Below, in pieces: positions 23,145 through 36,479 of a stretch of 64,000 bases of DNA (positions are counted from its first letter, which is position 1; each line of letters starts with the position of its first letter). Source of the DNA: Populus alba (taxonomy: Eukaryota > Streptophyta > Magnoliopsida > Malpighiales > Salicaceae); the NCBI RefSeq assembly GCF_005239225.2, contig NC_133288.1:20342169-20406168 (forward strand). Direction: 5' to 3'. Both the position numbers and the translations under genes were made by a program. The notes beneath the pieces are model-generated. The model had not been told where the DNA came from, made no database searches, and worked only from the letters and a program-made list of their open reading frames with translations.

Positions 23145-24839
23145 ATTACAATTTCAATTTAAAAAACATTCTTAATCAAACACATTAACTACTTTTTGTT
23201 TAACCTCAATTTCAATCACAATTTTAATCAAATATATATAATTATTAAACTAACTTCAACTAAAAATATATTTTATAAAATATTTTTTTTCAAATTATAA
23301 CCATAAAAGTATTTGGGTGGTGTGCGTATAAAAGCCAAACCAACCCAAAAAAATAGTGCAGGTCAAGGTACTTAAACCTACCCTCAAGCTCTCATGGGCT
23401 AAAGTTGGTGGGTTTTCAAGGGTTAACCCAAACCCAAACCCCTTGATAGGCGGGCTTGGACGGCCTGAGCCCAAACCCACAATGAAAATGGTTTTTGGGT
23501 AAGAGCTCTTAAAGCCCATTCCCGTAAAAAAAAAGTAAAGCACCAGCAAGCCTAGCATGCGATATTCATTAAGCCTAGCATGTGATATTCATGTTATAAA
23601 AGGTATTGAAAGCATCACTTTAGAAATGGATTTGCAGACATATCTCAGATTTCAATTTTGCAAAGTTGCTATTCGGAAGAAACTATGTTATGCTGGAGAA
23701 ATAATGATTTTTTCTTCGCATTTAATTTGCAGGGTTATATTTAGGGTCTTTTGTCATTCTTACATGGATTAATAAAAAAATTAGGAAAATAACACATGTG
23801 ATAAAAAAAATAGCAAATATAAACACAAATTTTTCAAAATTCATACTGCCTACAAATTAACTGACACTTACAAAAATTAACCTAAATTTTATTTTATAAA
23901 TATACAAAGATCAAGAGATGAGATTTAAAATTTAATGCCCGGAGAGAAAAGTTGACTTGACATGAAAAAAAATAGTAAAAAAAATAAAATTGAAAATAGG
24001 TTATTACGAATACATCAGAGCTTAGTTTTTGACATACTCAATACATTTAGAAAAATCACAACTAGACAATTCTAACTACACATTAAAAAACAACTAGACA
24101 ATATCATAATTGGTTAGGGTTTTGTTTGCGGTTAATTTATGATTAATCAAAACCTCATTTGGTGGTCTTTGAAAGTATAGTTATAATTATCCCATTAAGA
24201 TTTTTTAATTATACCGAAATGTGTCAAAAAAAATCTTCAATATGTCTTAGTGACCTATTCTTCTTTTTATTTTTTTGTTTTGTCATTTCTCTTTCTTGGT
24301 AAATCACTTTATCTTTTTTTTTTTCCCTTCATAATTGGATCTTGAATCTTATCTTATGACTATTTGATTTTCATTATGTTTTTGCTATTGAATTTTGAAT
24401 TTTATCTTTTTTTTTCATTAGATGTTCATAAAAATTTAAGTTAGTTTTTATTAAGATTAATTAATTTGCAACATGCTTTTTAAAATAAAAGTGTGTTTGG
24501 CTTGAAGGTGCGTTTACTTTTTTTTAAAAATACAATCCTTTTAAAGTATAAATCGCATTTCTTAAAACTAAAAATATAACTCTTTTAAAGTATAAACCAC
24601 ATGTCTAAAAATTAAAAATACATGTATTTTCACGTGAGCCCCATAAAAAAATAAAAAAATTAAAAATCACCTTTAAACCAAACGACCCTTAAATTACTGT
24701 TACAGGAATAATGATTATGTATACAATTGATACAAACTATTCTATTTTTCAAATATGATTTTCAATCTATATCATCCTTCCAAAATTGTTGACAAATTGT
24801 GTCATTTTTTTTTTTAATCCGGTTATAAAAGGATATTTT

Positions 24840-26900
24840 CCCAGGGGTCTATGTCACGAGAAGACATTAACATCAGCTTTCTCATCTTAAGGTCCTGTCT
24901 CTGCAACTCATCATTGATCTCATTGGTGCTTCTTAGAGATCTTCCAGGATTTTTTTTTCCTGTATGTATTTGTTCCTGTGAGTCATGCTAAACCGTTAAA
25001 ATTTTTCTCTCTGTTGATAACAAGGCAATCTTTTTTGGAATTTCAGATACCCCCAAATTGGAAGACGATGCATTTTTGGTTTTATATGGAAAATGGGAAA
25101 ATGGCATCTCTTCTCTCCCGTTCTCGTCCTGACCTCCCGATCCTTGCATTTACATCTTCATTTTCTGTGCACAGGCGCTTTAACTTGCAGTGGGGTTTGA
25201 TACCATTCTACCTTCTCTCTTTTTTTCCCTGTGATGTCAAGGCAAGCAATCTAAAAGGAACTTTTCTGGCTTCTTAATTCAAGAGAGGGATTATTGTGTC
25301 TGGTGACCTTATCATTGTTGCCTGTCCTTCAATCTGTTCGAAGTGATTGATGTTCCCTGAACGTAATGTTCTTCTGGTTGTACCTATACGGTTGCCTTCT
25401 AAAGTCCTAACCCATTTTAGTTCAGGTATTTCTTAATTTATGCACACTAATAAATCGAGAAACCCAATAAAGCGAGTTATGAACATGACGAATTCTGATC
25501 GTCCGAGGATGTGAAGGAGATCAATATCGATGCCACCTGCTATTCTTTTTCAGCTTCATCGAGGCGAAACTCTAGCTAGAGAAATGCGCCCTGAGAGCCA
25601 GTACATGCTTTACTTTATTTCTTTTTCCCTGTACGTTGACAGTATCAACAGATGCAAGTATTTTTTTGCTAGTTGTGAACTTGTAGTTTAGCTCTGGCTG
25701 TGGTAGTGGTGGAAGGAATTTTGGACAGGCAATAAGATTGGCCTGTACGCTCGCTTGTCACTGTTTCCGGTCAGCACTTAGCAATCTTGTAATCAAATAT
25801 ACATCAAGGGCCATTACTATTGTTTTGATTTGGAGAGATCAAATTGATTGGAATCAATTGTACACATATTTTTTTATAGATTTTTTGTTATTTGAATTAA
25901 CAAGGGCAAATGTTCTTGTTTTCTTTTTGCTTTTACCTCCCAGTTCAGTTTAGTAGAATGCAGGCTGTGAATTGCAGCATTGCTTGTTGCTATGTTACTT
26001 ACCATACATCATCGCTAGTTCCGCTGTAATATTTTTGCATGCCTGGCTCTACCCACCATTAATGGCGCAGTGAAATCTTTATCCCATGCCGTCTAGGCGT
26101 CAACAATATCAAGAACAAAGAGGACTTTGTGCCCGTATGGTGCTCAGTGACATGGTTCCTCATGGCGTCGGGCTCTTTATTGACCGTCGTGACTCCATCT
26201 CTGGGCTCTGGTATACTCTTTTACCATGAGTTTAAATGACAGTGATCATAGAGCCGTTCAAGAGAATTACTTTTTGGTGTATATATGATGTAGTTTGCGA
26301 CAGAAAATCTTAAGATACTCTCTAGGAGCTAGTAACTAGTATTTCTTTTTAGCAGGAAGAATTATGATGCTCTTCAGATTTTATGATTGCTCCATTGAAG
26401 AGTTGGATGACTACAGGGTACATGTATTTCTTTCTATAAAAAAGTGAAGCTGTGCGTGCTAAATTGGTTTGATTTTTGAGAAATTCTTATGCACATCTGA
26501 TTTACGAAATCATCACAGCCCATGATCATTGAAACTTGAATGTTCCCGATCCCAGGAAATTCCAGGTAGAGAACTGGCGATAGCCATATAGGATAGGCGG
26601 TAAAACCAAGCCCTTGCTGGCCCCTTTTCCTGAACCCCGCCATTGATCGATCATCCAGTGTCCGTATGTTCTTTCGCAGATAGCACTCACAATGCATCAT
26701 GCGTAGGTGATTGATGGCTCTGTGAAAATTGCCACCCTCAGACGCGTTAAGAGGTGTACTAGGTAGTGTGGTGGAAGGGAAATCTAACGGGTGTTGACAA
26801 AAAAGTAGACAAGAATAAAGCAAATCCCAAATCTGGAGAAAACGAGGAGATTGTGTTGTGTTCCCCTGAGATCAATTTGTCGTCATGTTGATCATTAAGA
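24840..26900. other. Balanced-composition block without a recognisable gene
   Basis: Unlike its flanks this 2-kb block is not AT-rich and not repetitive. The longest frames are 99 codons (plus, 24978-25277) and 129 codons (minus, 26434-26823). Neither resembles a known protein, and both lack a convincing exon context. Possible splice signals (TTTCAG near 25050, GTGCACAG near 25175) mean a non-coding transcript is possible. No microRNA precursor was found by eye. Confidence 0.35.
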
Positions 26901-27865
26901 ATTCAAGGGAAAAAATTGGAGTCGTTGATCAATGGACCAAAAAGAAAGGCAGCCAATGGGTCCGAGCCCTAAAGCATTCTCGGAAAACATCATTAACTTT
27001 GCCCCATGTCAACAAAACTTGTGCTTTTGTAGGTGGCAAGCTAATTGAGTAGCTTGCTGCCAAAAACCTTTTTGCTTTACTCATTTAAAATATTTAGCCA
27101 ATGAAAACTTCCCAGATGTTCGTTCTTGTATCTTTAAATCTTATCTTATCTTCCTTTTTTTAAACTTTTTTTTCTTAGAAAATGTTTGTTTTTAAGCTAC
27201 AACCATGTTTTTAAAAGCTTTTCAATTTTTTTAAATTTATAAAAAATAAAAAGATATTGACTTAATATATTTATAAATAAAAACCACCGGTATTCAAATT
27301 CTGCTGCCAGCAGGTTAAATAAAGGGTATCATTGTTCTTTCAATAAGACAAAGACGTGTGGTATCGCTTGAATTGCAAGACATAAAATTGTGTAAAAGCC
27401 ACCGGAAATGTAAAACCAGGGGCCACAAATTTTAAATAACCATGGATTGATGTTGCAGAAAGGACATGCCTGACTGTGACTCATCATGTAATTCACAGCC
27501 CACAGAAAGAGGCACCGCGTGGCTCATCAAGAAAGGAATAATTGTGCACTTGAGGTATTGTGCCTAAAAGGGATTTGTTTCCTCTTTTGCACTCGGATTT
27601 AAATTTTATTGTGCATTCCTGTTATTTCGTAGTCTCTTACATGTTCACTAGGTTTGCAGGAATATTCAGTGGGTCGTTAGATTAGTCGTGATATACACAA
27701 GTTAGTCCGGACACCCACATAAATTAAAAAACAAAAGAAATAATTGCGAAACTTGGTATAACTTAAATAAAAAATGACGATGATTACCAAACTATAAATT
27801 GCACGACCTTATCATGTTTTTTTATTAGGAATAAAAGAAAAATCATCCACAAGTATCTGGTACGG

Positions 27866-28030
27866 TTAGTTTTTTATTTATTTTTTTATTTTAAATTAAT
27901 ATTTTTTTAGTTTTTTTTAATTATTTTGATGCGTTGATTTTAAAAATAATTTTTTTAAAATAAAAAAATATATTATTTTAATATAAATAAAAAAACAATT
28001 TAAAAAATAATCATAATCACAATCTCAAAA
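27866..28030 (+). repeat. AT-rich MITE-like element, copy 6
   Basis: It contains TTTTGATGCGTTGATTTTAA followed by the AATAATTTTTTTAAAATAAA run and ends with AATCATAATCACAATCTC, which matches the right end of copy 1. Confidence 0.55.
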
Positions 28031-28356
28031 ACACTTATACATGAGTATTTTTGAAATAATATTAATAATTAATCAATCCCCCGTAACTCCAAACATCAAA
28101 TGATGGGTTTAATTCAAAATATTTGTCCAGCATAGTCGAAGCGAATAAATTAAAAAAAAATCATTATTGTTTATGGGCCTAGCAGAGTATAGCATGAAAA
28201 CCAATTTTAACACGAACTTTTCGGCTTTTGAGATGAACTCAAGAGTTCAAAACTATGCTTTTAAAATGAGTTTTAAGAAAATATGTAATAATATCAGAAT
28301 AATTTTTTTTAATTTTTTATAGTCAAATTTAATCGTATGATCTACTAGTATAAAAT

Positions 28357-28502
28357 TTGAAATTTTTTTGTCTTTTTTAAAATATTATCTTTTTTAATTT
28401 TCAAATTGTTTGAATATACTAATATTAAAAATAATTTTTTTTAAAAAATAAAATAAAAAATTATTTTAATATTATTGAAAAAATACATTTTAAATCACAT
28501 CT
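28357..28502 (+). repeat. AT-rich MITE-like element, copy 7
   Basis: It contains TTTGAATATACTAATATTAA plus AATAATTTTTTTTAAAAAAT and ends near TTTTAAATCACATCTACTAG. Confidence 0.5.
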
Positions 28503-28793
28503 ACTAGACTGCTACTTCCACTTTCAAGCAACACTGAAACAGAATTAAAAGGGCAGAAAAAAGATGAGGTTCGAATAAAGTCTAAAGGCTAGCCTATGTT
28601 TTTCCACCCTCTCCTGCGATATTTTTCTCTCATTAAGAGACTACGACATTTTGTTGCTCTGTTAGTTTTTGTTTTTTTGTTTAACTATAGAATTAATTGG
28701 TTGATTAATTAAATAGTTTCGGTTTTTGCATTGACTTGTAATTCTGTTTAAAATTTTTGTTTTATAAAGGTTAAAATAAAAACAAATAGGACA

Positions 28794-28948
28794 TAAATAC
28801 TATTTGTTTTTGCAGTGACACAGTACTTAAAAAATAAAAGTTTTTAATATGTAGATATCCAAAATAAATTTTAAAAATTAAAAAAAATATTTTAATATAT
28901 TTAAAAAAAAAAAGAAAGAAATTTCAAAAACTAACCACCTACAGAACA
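28794..28948 (+). repeat. AT-rich MITE-like element, copy 8
   Basis: It begins with ACTATTTGTTTTTGCAGTGA, has the TAATATGTAGATATCCAAAA core, and ends AAAACTAACCACCTACAGAA, complementary in character to its start. Confidence 0.5.
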
Positions 28949-29544
28949 CCTATTATTACCTTAATCGTAGTTACGATATTACGACCGTACCACCATAAGG
29001 TAACGGGGAGCAAAATAACTAGAAAGGAAGGAAGAGAGCACAGAATTGCAATTTTCTCAGTTACTGTACCTGGTACGATCCCATAATAGATTTGACAACT
29101 CATCTAAACGACCACCTCATTATACAGTTAAGAAGGGCCCACAACTGATCAAATCTACAAAGTCTGGCCTCGAAGGAGCGGTGCTGATGCAAAATATTAA
29201 TTCATAGACTCATCAGACGGTACCGATTATTCATGGGCCCAGCTAAATTCTTGCCCGGTCTTTGACAAACAAACTCAAGTACAGGTAGTCTTTCTTGTGT
29301 AGCGATAAAGTAAATGGGTTTTATTGTGCAGATAGAATCATTCTGTGTGGACCACATAGATGTAAACTAGTGTCTCTCTGGGGTCCAATTCAATCACTCG
29401 GTTGTCCTTTCATTTTTGGAGCCCACATCAACTATTGAGTCCAATTTGAGTGTGTACTAGCTTTTCATTTTTGATTTTTTTGAAATATCTTATTTGAAAA
29501 AAATATAAAATTAATAGTTTTTATTTGTCCTGATGTGTTGTTGT

Positions 29545-29565
29545 AAAAAAAAAAAAAAAAAAAAA
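29545..29565. repeat. Poly-A tract, 21 bases
   Basis: An uninterrupted A run followed 40 bases later by a (TTA)n tract at about 29604-29625. No retroposon body was seen on either side. Confidence 0.85.
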
Positions 29566-29949
29566 TATAACATCACACCTAAATAACAAACAGAAGTTCT
29601 TTCTATTATTATTATTATTATTATTAAAAAGGTAAAAAGTCACTATGAGAGAGAAGATGCATCTCCCTACTCTTGTAATGACAACAAACAAACTCTTAAC
29701 CATAATCGTGGAAATAAATATATATATGAAAATGACACTATACGAGGTTACATGATAATACCCTTCAAGTACATGAGATGGCTAGTTTTTTTCTTACAAA
29801 CTCAAGGTGACTTCGGAGGAGATCAGTTTAATAATATTTTATTTGATTAATTTTCTAACTAGTTTATATGAATTTTGAATTAATTTCTTGAGTTAGGTTT
29901 TAAAATTAATGATCATAATCTCTAATAATTCTAAAATTTATAACATTTA

Positions 29950-30165
29950 GAACTTGTTTTTACAATGTGGTTGCAGTTACTTTTTAAATAATTTTTCATT
30001 TTAAAATATATAATAATGATATTTTTTTATTTTTTAAAAAATATTTTTAATGTCAAGCACATTAAAATAATTTGAAAATACTAAAAAATATATTAATTTG
30101 AAATAAATAAAAAAATTAAAATTTTTTAAAAGCATTTTTAAAAGTATAAAAATAAATATATTTTT
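29950..30165 (-). repeat. AT-rich MITE-like element, copy 9 (inverted)
   Basis: It reads in the opposite orientation. It opens AACTTGTTTTTACAATGTGG TTGCAGTTAC and contains AATGTCAAGCACATTAAAAT, the complement of the usual core. The TGTGGTTGCAGTTAC end is the best preserved terminus of the family in this window. Confidence 0.6.
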
Positions 30166-31138
30166 AAACTGATATTTTTTAAAAAATAGAAAAGAACTCG
30201 ATAGGTTAAAACCAATTTAATTACTCTTTTTTAAAAAATAAAAAAACCAATTTAATTACTTGCACATAGGATTCTTTGCTTTGTACCATGTAAAATGTGA
30301 AGTCTTGCTTCATCGAGAATCGATGTCGAGGGGAGATGTGCGCGCGGCAAACATCCACACACATGGAGTAGTGCTGTGAATTCCTCAGCCACGAGTATGC
30401 ATGTGGTGAGTACTCTTTTGTTTTGATATCCGAAGAACTATGGCCATCTCCAGGTATCAGGGGATGCAGGTCAGATGAGCCAATATCACTATCATATCAA
30501 AGATCAGTCGATACAGACAAATGTAAAAGATTACCTGTCCCCTCTATCATCATGCTTTCTTCAAACATACTATAAAATATATTAAAGCTAGAGACTAGAA
30601 TTAAACGTCACTCCATCCATTGTTCTGTAGAGAATGATACTGAACTTCCCACAAGAATTATCAAACACGAACAAGCCCATGAGGTCATGACCCTTCCTTT
30701 TATGGGATGAATGCATGCGTTAAATGGAAGAACAGTTTGATTTCTTCTTACAAATAAGAGGTTCGAACTTGAAACTTTTTTGGATGGAGAAGGGATATTA
30801 CCACTTATTGAGTTATAGTTTATTAACAAAAGACATTAAAAATTAAACTGTCCCTGTTAAATATAATGGGAAAAATGTTGTCTTCATTTTATCACAAGTT
30901 AATTTGTTACCTTTTGTTTTACACAAGGTAAATCGTGACATGCAAGAAAAGAATAAGCAAATAGCGACAACGTCGGAGCATTTTCGTCTGAAAGGGGCTG
31001 AACAGGAAGCCCGTCTTCGAGAGCTTTCATGGGTTATTTGGTTGTAAAAAGAAAAGCATGAAATATGTCCGATATAATATTAAAAGTAAAAAGAAATTTG
31101 AAGCGTGAGAGTAAATAACAACATTGAGTTTACGGTAG

Positions 31139-31163
31139 GAGAGAGAGAGAGAGAGAGAGAGAG
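31139..31163. repeat. (GA)n microsatellite
   Basis: About twelve GA units without interruption. Confidence 0.9.
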
Positions 31164-32425
31164 CCATGCCAGAAAATGTCAGATAAGAGAGAAAATAGTG
31201 GATTAAAAAAGTATAATTAATTTGGTGTTGATGGCTTTTATTTGACAAAACGGCTTCCATTTCCATGTTTTTCACCCCCATATATATTGTCGGGAGAATT
31301 ATATCAACGCGTACAAAACACTGTCTTCTTCTTGTCTATATATATATAATAAAAATAAGAAAAGCATGAATTATACTATTACTTTTCTTATAAGAAATTT
31401 TTTTATTGCTACATAATTAAATAAAAAGATTTGAAGACCTGCCCGTGCTATACACAATAAAACGTCTTAATATATATTTTTGTATCAATTTACCTACTTA
31501 AGTTTTAATTAACATTGTAATAAATTTTAATATTATTACCACATATTATTTTAGATTTATTTTTATAAAACACATATTCTTTTTAGATAAGAATTAAAAT
31601 TTCTCTCGTCGCTGAAAAGTGCATTGCCGACTCCTGCAGTTGTTTTTTTTTCATCGAAAAAAATAAACCTCTCCTGGGCACGTGATTAATTTATCTAACG
31701 ATGGGATAATAAGCTTGTCTTGCACTTCTCTGAATAGATAGATTGAAATTCCACACGTTATTATCAAAAGTGCCCTTTTATTATGATCTTCATGTCTCCT
31801 TGGATGGGAGGTAGTTTATATATATTTTTTTAATAAAAATCATGAATTTCTTAGCTTTTAAAAATATAATTTATATTTAAAAAATATTATATTTTTTTAA
31901 AAAACCCATCACATCTTCAAACTAAATACATCCTTATTAATTCATTGTAACGTGTTATGCCGGCTGTCGAGAAAAACATAATTTATAGCGTAAGAAAATA
32001 TGATGTGTTTTCTAGGAAGACAAAAAAAAAAAAAAACTCACGTGGGTTTAGTGGATCAACATGCATAGGCATTTAAAACAAAAAAAAGTTTTGGCACGAG
32101 GGTTGCCAGCCTCATCCGCATGCTTAGATCTCCGGCTTTTAATCTGACATTTTATTCCGAAGAAATATGCAATTCTATGTTAATTTGGGATTAAAAAACC
32201 CAATTGTGTAAGAACAAATTCAGCCAACAATGTGAAGATTTGAAAAAAAATCATTATTTTAATCTATAATGACTTGTAAGAGGCTTAAATAGTAAAAAAA
32301 TACTACCGTGGAAATGCCGCACAATTTAGTTTCTTTTAATTAGATATATATTTAGTGTTACACTTTTGTATTATAAAGGGGAAAAAACAATTCCTTATCT
32401 AAAGGAGAGGTGGTATGGCCGGCAA

Positions 32426-32428
<3 letters not shown>

Positions 32429-32489
<61 letters not shown>
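32429..32489. repeat. (TA)30 microsatellite
   Basis: An uninterrupted TA run of about 61 bases directly abutting an inverted MITE-like copy on its right. Confidence 0.9.
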
Positions 32490-32492
<3 letters not shown>

Positions 32493-32662
32493 TGATATTT
32501 GAGAGTATGGTAATAATTGATTTTTAAAATATTATTTTTTCAAAAATATATTAAAATAATATTTTTTAAATTTATTTTTAACATCAGCATAACAAAATGA
32601 TTCAAAAATACTAAAATAATTTAAAAAAAAAAAAAATTAAAATTCATTATCAAACAACCTCA
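32490..32662 (-). repeat. AT-rich MITE-like element, copy 10 (inverted)
   Basis: It contains TTTTTAACATCAGCATAACA, the complement of the central GTTGATGTTAAAA block, and ends near TTCATTATCAAACAACC. It sits against the TA microsatellite. Confidence 0.5.
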
Positions 32663-33007
32663 AAATCAATTTGTTTTGGAAGAAATATACTTGATATCAA
32701 TTATGAGATAAATAAAAGAGGAACAAAATCATAATATTTATTTGGATAAATTACTAAAGAGTATTGTAGTTTGAGCACACGAATATTTTATATTCTGATT
32801 TTTATTTATTTATTACACCCTACATAATAAATTTAAAATAAAAATATTAAAAGATTAAAATATCTCCATATATAATCAATTATCATTTCCCTCCTAGTTT
32901 TCTTATCTCTATCTTTCTAAAGTAAGTTTTTCTTTTCTTTTTTCTTTGATTAAGATGGAGAAATCAGGTAAAACAACCTTCAATTTTGATCTAAATAAAC
33001 CCAAAAT

Positions 33008-33207
33008 CATAGTTTTAAAACCTAGCCTATCAAGAAATCCATGGTTGGAACCAGACTGGATTAACCTGATAAAAAATCTGATTGCAAACTATTGATTTTT
33101 TTTTTTTAACTAAAATGATATTATTTTAATTTAAAAAAAAATGAACCCGGACGACCTGGTTAAAATCCGAAACCTGACCTTGTATCAGGCCAGGACTGAA
33201 AATTATG
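33008..33207. mobile_element. Inverted-repeat element, CATAG family, copy 1
   Basis: The left end CATAGTTTTAAAACCTAGCC and the right end read backwards, CATAATTTTCAGTCCTGGCC, form a 20-bp imperfect terminal inverted repeat. The interior contains ACTAAAATGATATTATTTTA and GAACCCGGACGACCTGGTTA, both shared with the copy at 63.0 kb. There is no coding capacity, so it is probably a non-autonomous DNA element. No clear target duplication could be fixed. Confidence 0.6.
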
Positions 33208-34758
33208 AACAAAATTACTTCGAATATGTGATCAAATATATGTTATAATATTGATGGTGTGAATCTGAATGTCAAAAAGTTGAATGAATTTGGTAGGACG
33301 AAGACTTAATTAATTATTTTGTTGATTTTTCCGTTTAAATTCCTAATTGTCTTACAATTACAACTGTTTTTGTTAAATTTTAATTATTCTGAACAAAACC
33401 CTTAGCATTTCGGAATAAGAAAGGGTTTCTTTTATATGGGTTCTTCGACAAAGTGGAATTGGACTTTGAAATGAATTGTAGCATATAAAATTATATGGTT
33501 ATTACATCTTACAGTCGCAATTTAGCATAAGAGGACTTGAATTTCAGTTCAATTTTGCTAAGCTAATATATTGCAATGTGATGCACACGAGAGTAGAATA
33601 ATGATACTTGTTGCGGGACAAAACTCTTAAAAATCAAGAATATTATAATTATAAAAAAACATTCAAAATATTTATTTTTTATTCATTAAAATCTTCACTT
33701 ATCAAAAAGTTATTACAACTCTTTATACATAAAAAAACTAAAAAACTCTAATAATACCAAATATAAAAAATAAATTAGAAAAAACTATTTGTTTAAATAA
33801 GAAAAAAAACTAGAAAAACATAATAATACTAAATAGAAAAGTAAAATTAGGAAAATATAAATTAACTAAGAAAAATACTAATTTTCCTAAAAAAAAAAAA
33901 CTCATGCATTAGAGTTTTGGAGTTGGAAGGAACTCTTTCTTGAGTTCATACCTCCATCAAAGAGTGTCATCCACCACAAATATTTTTTATGTGTAGTCCA
34001 TCTTATCAAGGATCCCTAGCACCTTTGTGTGAGCCATCTCATCATCAGTTATTAACATAACATCTTTACGTGAACAACTCTATTCTAGATCCTTAACTCA
34101 ATATTTTTGTGTAAGTTGCCCCATTATGAATTATAGAATCTGAATTGATATTTGTTCACGTAAAGAAGTTGAAATCTCAACTGAAGATGATGATAAGTCC
34201 TATTCTGGTTTGATAAACACCAATTCGAAGATAGAGACTATTGGTTGTTAATGATAAATGAAAACACTAGAGTGTTTCTTAATGGCGAAGATGAGCAAAA
34301 AATATTTATGGTGAAATGGAATGTCTAATGTATTTTTTATAAGCAAATTGCTATAGTTAAAAAAAAAAACCCTTTGAAAGGAATTAGTCTTATTTTCCAC
34401 TAGAAAAAAAAGGGAAAGACCACCAATATTAACATTATGACAAAGAAGCTAATCAAAGATTCAAGACTAAGGGGCCTCTAATATTTTTTTTCTAAAGTAA
34501 TAAATAGTTGCAACGATTAAATATAACATAGATTTTACTAGTTATTTCATCAGCAATTCACCACATGTCATTTTTTTTTACACTAATTGAGATTTGGCCA
34601 TAGAATTATCGATTTGTATTCAAAGAGTAAGGGATGAACTATTCTGCATCAGGAAAAAAAGCAGAGATCTTTGTTGAATTTAAATGTATATAGAAACATT
34701 TTTTTTATATACTTTTTACTAGTAAATAATATCCTTAAATCTCATGATAGGTACTTAA
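33208..34758. other. Intergenic left of the copia remnant
   Basis: AT-rich without a gene. The part at 33.9-34.3 kb has phrases such as CACCTTTGTGTGAGCCATCT repeated loosely with TTTTTGTGTAAGTTGCC, hinting at an old repetitive element. It cannot be classified. Confidence 0.4.
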
Positions 34759-35057
34759 TGAAAGATTGTACAAAGACAGTGTAACAATCAATGATTACAC
34801 CGGTCTCAACTTGTTTCATTTATAGAATTGTAAAAACTTTACTATGAAGTTTTATATATAAGGAAAGACTTGGTAAGAACGGCAACACACTAGTTATAGA
34901 CAAGTTCTAAATAAAGAGACAATCATGAAAGGAAACTATGTGTCTATTAAAGAGAAATCAACAAGAACTATGTATTTGTTGGAGAGAAATCAATTAAGTC
35001 AATCACCACACGCTGATCACCCGATGATAGCTTCAATGTTTGAGTTGTCTTGTTTAA
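34759..35057 (-). mobile_element. Copia remnant, LTR at the 3' end
   Basis: It aligns with the LTR at 37209-37466. Both begin on the plus strand with TGAAAGATTGTA and share GAAGTTTTATATA, AAGGAAAGAC and ATCATGAAAGGAAACTATGT. The end in element orientation is CTTTCA, as expected for an LTR. It is about 40 bases longer than its partner because of a short internal duplication around GAGAAATCAA. The five bases outside it are CTTAA. Confidence 0.75.
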
Positions 35058-35059
35058 CT

Positions 35060-35790
35060 CTACCTTGCAAGCAAAAGGGGGTTCACATACTATAAGCTTA
35101 GACTTGAGGAATTTAAAGCGATTAGAGGTGAGACCCTTAGTGAAAATGTCACCAATATGATCTTTGAATGGTATGTAGTGAAGGTTAACATTTTGATTGA
35201 TCTCATGAATAAAATGATAGTCAACCTCGATTCGTTTTGTGCGTGCATGAAACACTAGATTAGCAACAAGAGCAAGTGCACTTTCATTGTCAAGCCATAT
35301 AGCATGTGCTTTAGGGAGAATAGTTTGTAAATCATAAAAACCATTATAATCCAACATAACTCGGCAACTACCATTATGAGAGCATGATATGATGCCTTTG
35401 CACTAGACAGAGACACCACAGTTTTTTTTTTTGGCACACTATGAAACAAAACATGGACGAAGAAAAATGCCCTACCCCATAATTGATCTTTGATCATTCG
35501 TGACTCTGGCCCAATCGGTATCACACAAAGTGTAAAGATCAGGTGCACTACATGTGAAGTATGGTCCATGATCAATCATACCCTTTAGATACCAAAAAAC
35601 CCTTCTCACTATATTCCAATGTTCAAAAGTTGGTGCATGAAGGTGTTGACACAATTGTCCCACGATGTACCCAATGCCTGACCTAGTTAATGTACAACAC
35701 CAAAGCATTCCAACAAGTTATCGATACTCAGTAATTTCATAAAGAGAATCACCTAATAGAGCAAACAACTTGCAGCCAATCTTAGTCTAC
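35060..35790 (-). pseudogene. Copia pol fragment: end of reverse transcriptase and RNase H
   Basis: Broken minus-strand frames give typical copia text: GYIVGQLCQHLHAPTFEHWN and WYLKGMIDHG (RT-RNase H linker), LCDTDWARVTNDQRSIMG (RNase H start), AIWLDNESALALVANLVFHA and RTKRIEVDYHFIHE (RNase H with the conserved KHI(E/D)-like motif as TKRIEVDYHFI), and HIGDIFTKGL near the end. Several frame changes and stops separate these blocks. It lacks the YVDD catalytic part of RT. Confidence 0.8.
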
Positions 35791-35796
35791 TATGAC

Positions 35797-36245
35797 TTTG
35801 AGTTGTCTTGTTTAACACATAAAATCCAAGATAAACCGAAGTTCTTAGTCCATTGTGACTTTGATCAGTCTAGGAAAGCTATTTTTACACAAAAAAATTC
35901 AAAGTATAAATTGAAAAATTCATGCAAGTATCTAATTATATAAATTGATAATTATATATATTTATTTAAAAAATAGTTAATAATAACTAAAAATAAAACA
36001 AAGAAAATTAAGAGATGGATTTGGTTTCTTCCTTCCATGCATGTTTGTTAGACAACCTTATCTAGATTATCATAAAATCCACGATTAGAAACAAAACATA
36101 GTCCTTTGTATAAAGGTCTTTATCAACTACAAATCCAGCTTATGTTGTGGCTGCCAAACTAACCTTCAAGATAAAAAAACTCAATTTCATGGAAGAATTG
36201 ATGCAACGACCTCTGTATTGAAACATGCACACGTGTGTTGATCAC
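35797..36245 (-). repeat. Internal copy of the copia flanking sequence
   Basis: From 35818 rightward the sequence matches 37467-37833 and 38031-38103, for example GATAAACCGAAGTTCTTAGT, AGAGATGGATTTG, TTCCATGCATGTTTG and TTGAAACA. The first 21 bases (35797-35817) are the start of an LTR ending in TTTAACA. It therefore records a second LTR/flank junction inside the remnant. Confidence 0.65.
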
Positions 36246-36479
36246 ATCACACACTAGGGACCTTAAAATGGTGCTCAAGTCCCTTAGTTTTCTAGCTAAA
36301 CGACATCTCATGCACTATTTTATTTCCAAACAAACCCACTGTCTTTCTAAAATAACCATAATAACCATCTGGTCCAATCTAAACATCATCATAATTGTCA
36401 AAACTAGATTGAAAGTGTTTATTCTATTCCCCCCCCAAGATGACGAGCTATCATAACAAAAATACTTTTATAGTGTAGC

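Larger units (their letters stand above)
21304..24839. other. Intergenic, AT-rich
   Basis: It holds one MITE-like copy, a 61-bp tandem duplication and a TC/AC microsatellite (listed separately). At 22.72-22.85 kb a GGACCGGGTCTGGTTCAAAC stretch recalls the CATAG-ended family found at 33.0 and 63.0 kb, but it is too decayed to bound. No gene is seen. Confidence 0.55.
26901..33007. other. Intergenic, AT-rich with several MITE-like copies
   Basis: This stretch holds five copies of the common AT-rich family and several simple repeats. Short balanced patches (27.4-27.6, 29.0-29.4 and 30.3-30.5 kb) contain no recognisable coding sequence. Nothing supports a gene. Confidence 0.55.

Noticed and set aside
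24978..25277. 99-codon plus-strand open frame
   Set aside because: Spans apparent splice-like signals and has low-complexity Phe/Ser/Leu content. No family recognised.
26040..26049. TGCCTGGCTC, the start of the miR160 sequence
   Set aside because: Only ten bases match and no complementary arm lies within 150 bases.
26434..26823. 129-codon minus-strand open frame
   Set aside because: No domain or family text, no splice context and no neighbouring exons. The composition is plausible for chance in a balanced block.
30760..30775. GGTTCGAACTTGAAAC, resembling a tRNA T-loop
   Set aside because: No D-loop box or acceptor stem at the right distance, so not a tRNA gene.
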